A DNA stretch of 64,000 bases from assembly GCA_016715885.1 (NCBI GenBank), contig JADJXL010000006.1:1-64000 (forward strand), written 5' to 3'. Positions within the stretch are counted from its first letter, which is position 1; each line of letters begins with the position of its first letter. The stretch is from Polyangiaceae bacterium. GTDB taxonomy: Bacteria > Myxococcota_A > Polyangia > Polyangiales > Polyangiaceae. Below the pieces are notes generated by a model that was given only the letters and a program-made list of their open reading frames with translations, had not been told where the DNA came from and searched no databases. Position numbers and translations under genes: made by a program. Positions 61,738-64,000 of this stretch are shown in pieces.

Positions 61738-64000
61738 ATGCTCAGCGCGAATCGGGGGATTTGGCAGGCGTTAGTCCCGCTGTGGTTCCTGCTCTTTGGC
61801 GTGTTTGCCCCTGCCGGATGCGCGTGCGAACCGGAGGGTCAAGTTCGAAGCACCGAAGCGCATCCGTGTCGCTCCCAGCACGAGAAGCTCCCCGTCTTCC
61901 CGCGGCTCGAATCGAAGAGCGCCCTTGTGCCCGGAACGATTCCCGTAACCTACGGGGTCACCAACACGGGCGAGAGCGCGGTGAGTATGCCGCTCGTCGT
62001 GCCACCAGGCCGGGCGGGTGTGGAGCCATCCATCGCGGTTTCTTACCGCAGTGACGGCGGCGATGGTGTGCTGGGCCGGGGGTTCTCCATCAGCGGAGCT
62101 TCGGCGATCACTCGATGCCCTAGGACGATGGCGATCGACGGCGAAGTCCGTGAAGTGGACTACTCGTCCGGTGACGCCCGGTGCCTCGACGGCAAGCGTC
62201 TCGTCATTGTCGCGCAAGACGGGGACTCGATAGAATACCGTACATTCCCTGATGACGCACAGGTGAAGGTCGTCGAGCACTTTGCGACGAGCAACGAATC
62301 GTACTTCGAAGCGTTTCTGCCCTCGGGATGGGTCGTCGAATACGGCAAAACCGCGGGAAGTCGGCCGCTCGCGCGTGGAGGCGTGCCGCGCGCATGGCTC
62401 GCGACGGAAACGCGCGACGCTCGCGGCAACTCCATGAGCTACGGGTATTGCTTCGCCGAAGGTGACGGTTTTACAGCGGAATATGCACTCGATGAAGTGC
62501 GATTTGCGGGATTCGACGGGGAGGAAGGGACGCGCGCCGTTTCGTTCGTGTACGGCACGAAAGACCCCGACGACGTGCGGACGATTTACTCGGCTGGCAT
62601 GGCGTTCCAAAGCAGTTTGCGCCTCGAGGAAGTACAAACGCGCGTCGATGACGAGCTCGTGCGTCGGTACGAATTCACCTACGAGCAAAGCGAAACCACG
62701 GGCCACACGAGGCTCGTTTCGGCGCAAGAATGCGGCGCAGATGGCGCATGCACACCAGAAATACGCTTCCAATACGCAAATGTACGTACGGGATTCGAGC
62801 ACGTCGCGACGACGATAGCGGCGCCCATGTCGCGACTTGCGAGCTACATGCTCGCGGACGTCAATGGCGACGGGCTCGATGACCTGCTCACGCCGGATAC
62901 GACGGCACTCTCGACGCCGACGAATCCCATCACGGAATGGCGCATCGCGCGAAATCAAGGCAATCAGTTCGCCGCGCCGAAAGTGGCCTTTTCGCAGGAA
63001 TGGTCCTTCGTGCAAGATGCGCAAGGTCCATCGGATCCCGCACTGCTCCAGCCGGAGCTCGGGGTCGCTGTCGACTACAACCAAGACGGGCGAATGGATG
63101 TATTGCTTTACGACGTTTATGGGAACCGAAACAACCATATCGTGCTGCTATCGAAAGCAGACGGCACATTCGAAGAGGTCGACACGCAAATCCAGCGCCC
63201 ATTTCCTCTCGGACGTGCACCAAAACAGCTACGTGGGTCGGGTGGATCCGTGCATCTCGCAGACGTCGATGGCGACGGCGTCGGGGACCTCATTTCCTGC
63301 GAAGATCACGGCAGTTCGCCCGAAGTGGACCCAAGCCAGTCCGCGTGGACGCTCCATCTTTGGCGGCCGGGTGGATTCGAGGCAAACGGAGCGTCCATCG
63401 AGCCGCTCGCGGGGTTCAGTTGTGGCGTCGAGCTGCGCACGGTCGACGTGAATCGGAACGGCAAGATCGACCTCGTTTTGCCGGGGATGATCCGCATCGG
63501 AGGCACTCCAGCGACACAGACGACGACGTACAGCGCGCTCGAGCGGAACGCGGACGGCACGTGGAAAGCGTGGGACACGAAATTGCGCATTCCTCCACGC
63601 CCCGGACGCGTCATTTTCGCCGACGTCAACGCGGATGGTTTGCCCGATGCGATTGCATCCGGAGTATCGGACGGTCGTTTGCGCACGTGGATGAATATGG
63701 ACAGCCGTTTTGCAGAAAAACCCGTCGACAGCTTGAAATGGGACGGGCTTTTTCCGCAAGACACATACTTTCACCTCGCGACGCCGCTCGATTGGGATGG
63801 CGACGGCCGCACCGACCTCCTGATGGCCATGAGCGAGCCCCCAGAACTGCCGAAATGGTACATCCTTCGCGCGACGAGCGGAACCAATACCTTCGAGCGA
63901 ATCGATGCAGGAATCCCGTTCGAAGCGCAGCTTGGCGAAGCGGTCACGCTGGCCGACCCTCGCGGGCCTCGTGTCGGTGACGTCAACGGTGACGGCGCGG
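61738..64000 (+). CDS. SpvB/FG-GAP/RHS lipoprotein toxin, 5' part (open at window end)
   Basis: 754 residues are coded before the window ends, with no stop. ATG has GGGAGG at spacing 4. Lipobox FAPAGC gives Cys28. Residues 55-180 carry the SpvB/TcdB-like start (IPVTYGVTNTGESAVSMPLV, VSYRSDGGDGVLGRGFSISG). FG-GAP/VCBS calcium motifs follow at about 372 (LADVNGDGLDDL), 445 (VDYNQDGRMDVL), 507 (LADVDGDGVGDL), 569, 627 and 684, building a beta-propeller. This is the exported part of an RHS polymorphic toxin; the rest of the protein is on 1409-5640 if the molecule is circular. Confidence 0.9.
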   Translation, partial: MLSANRGIWQALVPLWFLLFGVFAPAGCACEPEGQVRSTEAHPCRSQHEKLPVFPRLESKSALVPGTIPVTYGVTNTGESAVSMPLVVPPGRAGVEPSIAVSYRSDGGDGVLGRGFSISGASAITRCPRTMAIDGEVREVDYSSGDARCLDGKRLVIVAQDGDSIEYRTFPDDAQVKVVEHFATSNESYFEAFLPSGWVVEYGKTAGSRPLARGGVPRAWLATETRDARGNSMSYGYCFAEGDGFTAEYALDEVRFAGFDGEEGTRAVSFVYGTKDPDDVRTIYSAGMAFQSSLRLEEVQTRVDDELVRRYEFTYEQSETTGHTRLVSAQECGADGACTPEIRFQYANVRTGFEHVATTIAAPMSRLASYMLADVNGDGLDDLLTPDTTALSTPTNPITEWRIARNQGNQFAAPKVAFSQEWSFVQDAQGPSDPALLQPELGVAVDYNQDGRMDVLLYDVYGNRNNHIVLLSKADGTFEEVDTQIQRPFPLGRAPKQLRGSGGSVHLADVDGDGVGDLISCEDHGSSPEVDPSQSAWTLHLWRPGGFEANGASIEPLAGFSCGVELRTVDVNRNGKIDLVLPGMIRIGGTPATQTTTYSALERNADGTWKAWDTKLRIPPRPGRVIFADVNADGLPDAIASGVSDGRLRTWMNMDSRFAEKPVDSLKWDGLFPQDTYFHLATPLDWDGDGRTDLLMAMSEPPELPKWYILRATSGTNTFERIDAGIPFEAQLGEAVTLADPRGPRVGDVNGDGA

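Noticed and set aside
61771..63138. A 455-residue open frame on the minus strand
   Set aside because: It lies wholly against the clean RHS frame, is Arg/His-rich and without any motif: a GC-rich antisense shadow.

Overview
The window reads as a large extrachromosomal element of a soil myxobacterium, most likely of the Polyangiales (Sorangium/Polyangium type). Reasons: GC-rich coding with strong GC skew at third positions, Cys-rich secreted proteins, Ser/Gly-tract lipoproteins, a PEGA protein beside an ECF-like sigma factor, a vWA/PP2C/kinase triad, and a ParA-type partition gene. This is inference from protein style; no rRNA or tRNA gene is visible.

Two things shape the whole window. First, bases 1-1408 are the same sequence as bases 62593-64000, but riddled with small indels and substitutions. 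The gene that opens cleanly at 61738 (an SpvB/FG-GAP/RHS lipoprotein) would continue through 1409-5640. The simplest reading is a circular molecule of about 62.6 kb whose contig runs past its own start, with poor consensus over roughly the first 8-9 kb, where every gene is frame-broken. Second, a 16-bp dyad (GTGTACA-GA-TGTACAC and variants) occurs 24 times outside the core gene blocks. It is almost always in pairs whose starts lie 55-56 or 63-66 bp apart, one helical turn different. A pair sits in front of parA, several other genes and even the decayed copies of parA and of the sigma factor. I found no known family for it.

Layout: 1-6.7 kb, 3' part of the RHS toxin, an AHH-like nuclease tip and two immunity-like genes (all frame-broken). 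6.8-8.5 kb, a tandem ribbon-helix-helix repressor with palindromic operators and a small membrane protein. 8.6-10.7 kb, parA with a dual ribbon-helix-helix partner and an unknown gene. 10.9-16.8 kb (minus), a TerY-P-like operon: vWA, PP2C phosphatase, kinase, Cys-rich protein, zinc-ribbon membrane trypsin. 17.3-20.2 kb, small membrane protein, lipoprotein and a membrane-tethered nucleosidase. 20.2-32.9 kb (minus), sixteen tightly packed genes of a possible particle or envelope machine: SpoIID/CHAP protein, LysM-like protein, transglutaminase, histone-H1-like basic proteins, small beta-rich proteins and alpha/beta hydrolase. 33.0-40.2 kb, duplicated HTH gene, 17-bp iteron-like repeats, a wHTH protein that could be the replication initiator, and a CoiA-like nuclease. 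40.4-48.4 kb, small genes, HNH and HEPN-type proteins among most of the paired dyads. 48.4-52.9 kb, membrane-tethered sigma factor, two Xre regulators, lipoprotein, PEGA protein and a Cys-rich protein. 53.5-60.7 kb, a type II fatty-acid/polyketide-like operon. 60.7-61.3 kb, remnants of parA and the Cys-rich gene. 61.7-64 kb, intact 5' part of the RHS gene.

Working together: ParA plus the ribbon-helix-helix partner would maintain the element. By analogy with the omega protein of plasmid pSM19035, the partner could also regulate genes through the dispersed dyads. The RHS toxin/immunity pair, the TerY-P operon, the nucleosidase, and the HEPN and HNH proteins look like conflict functions. The 20-33 kb cluster and the lipid operon are the least explained cargo. 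No packaging ATPase, relaxase, transposase or integrase was found.
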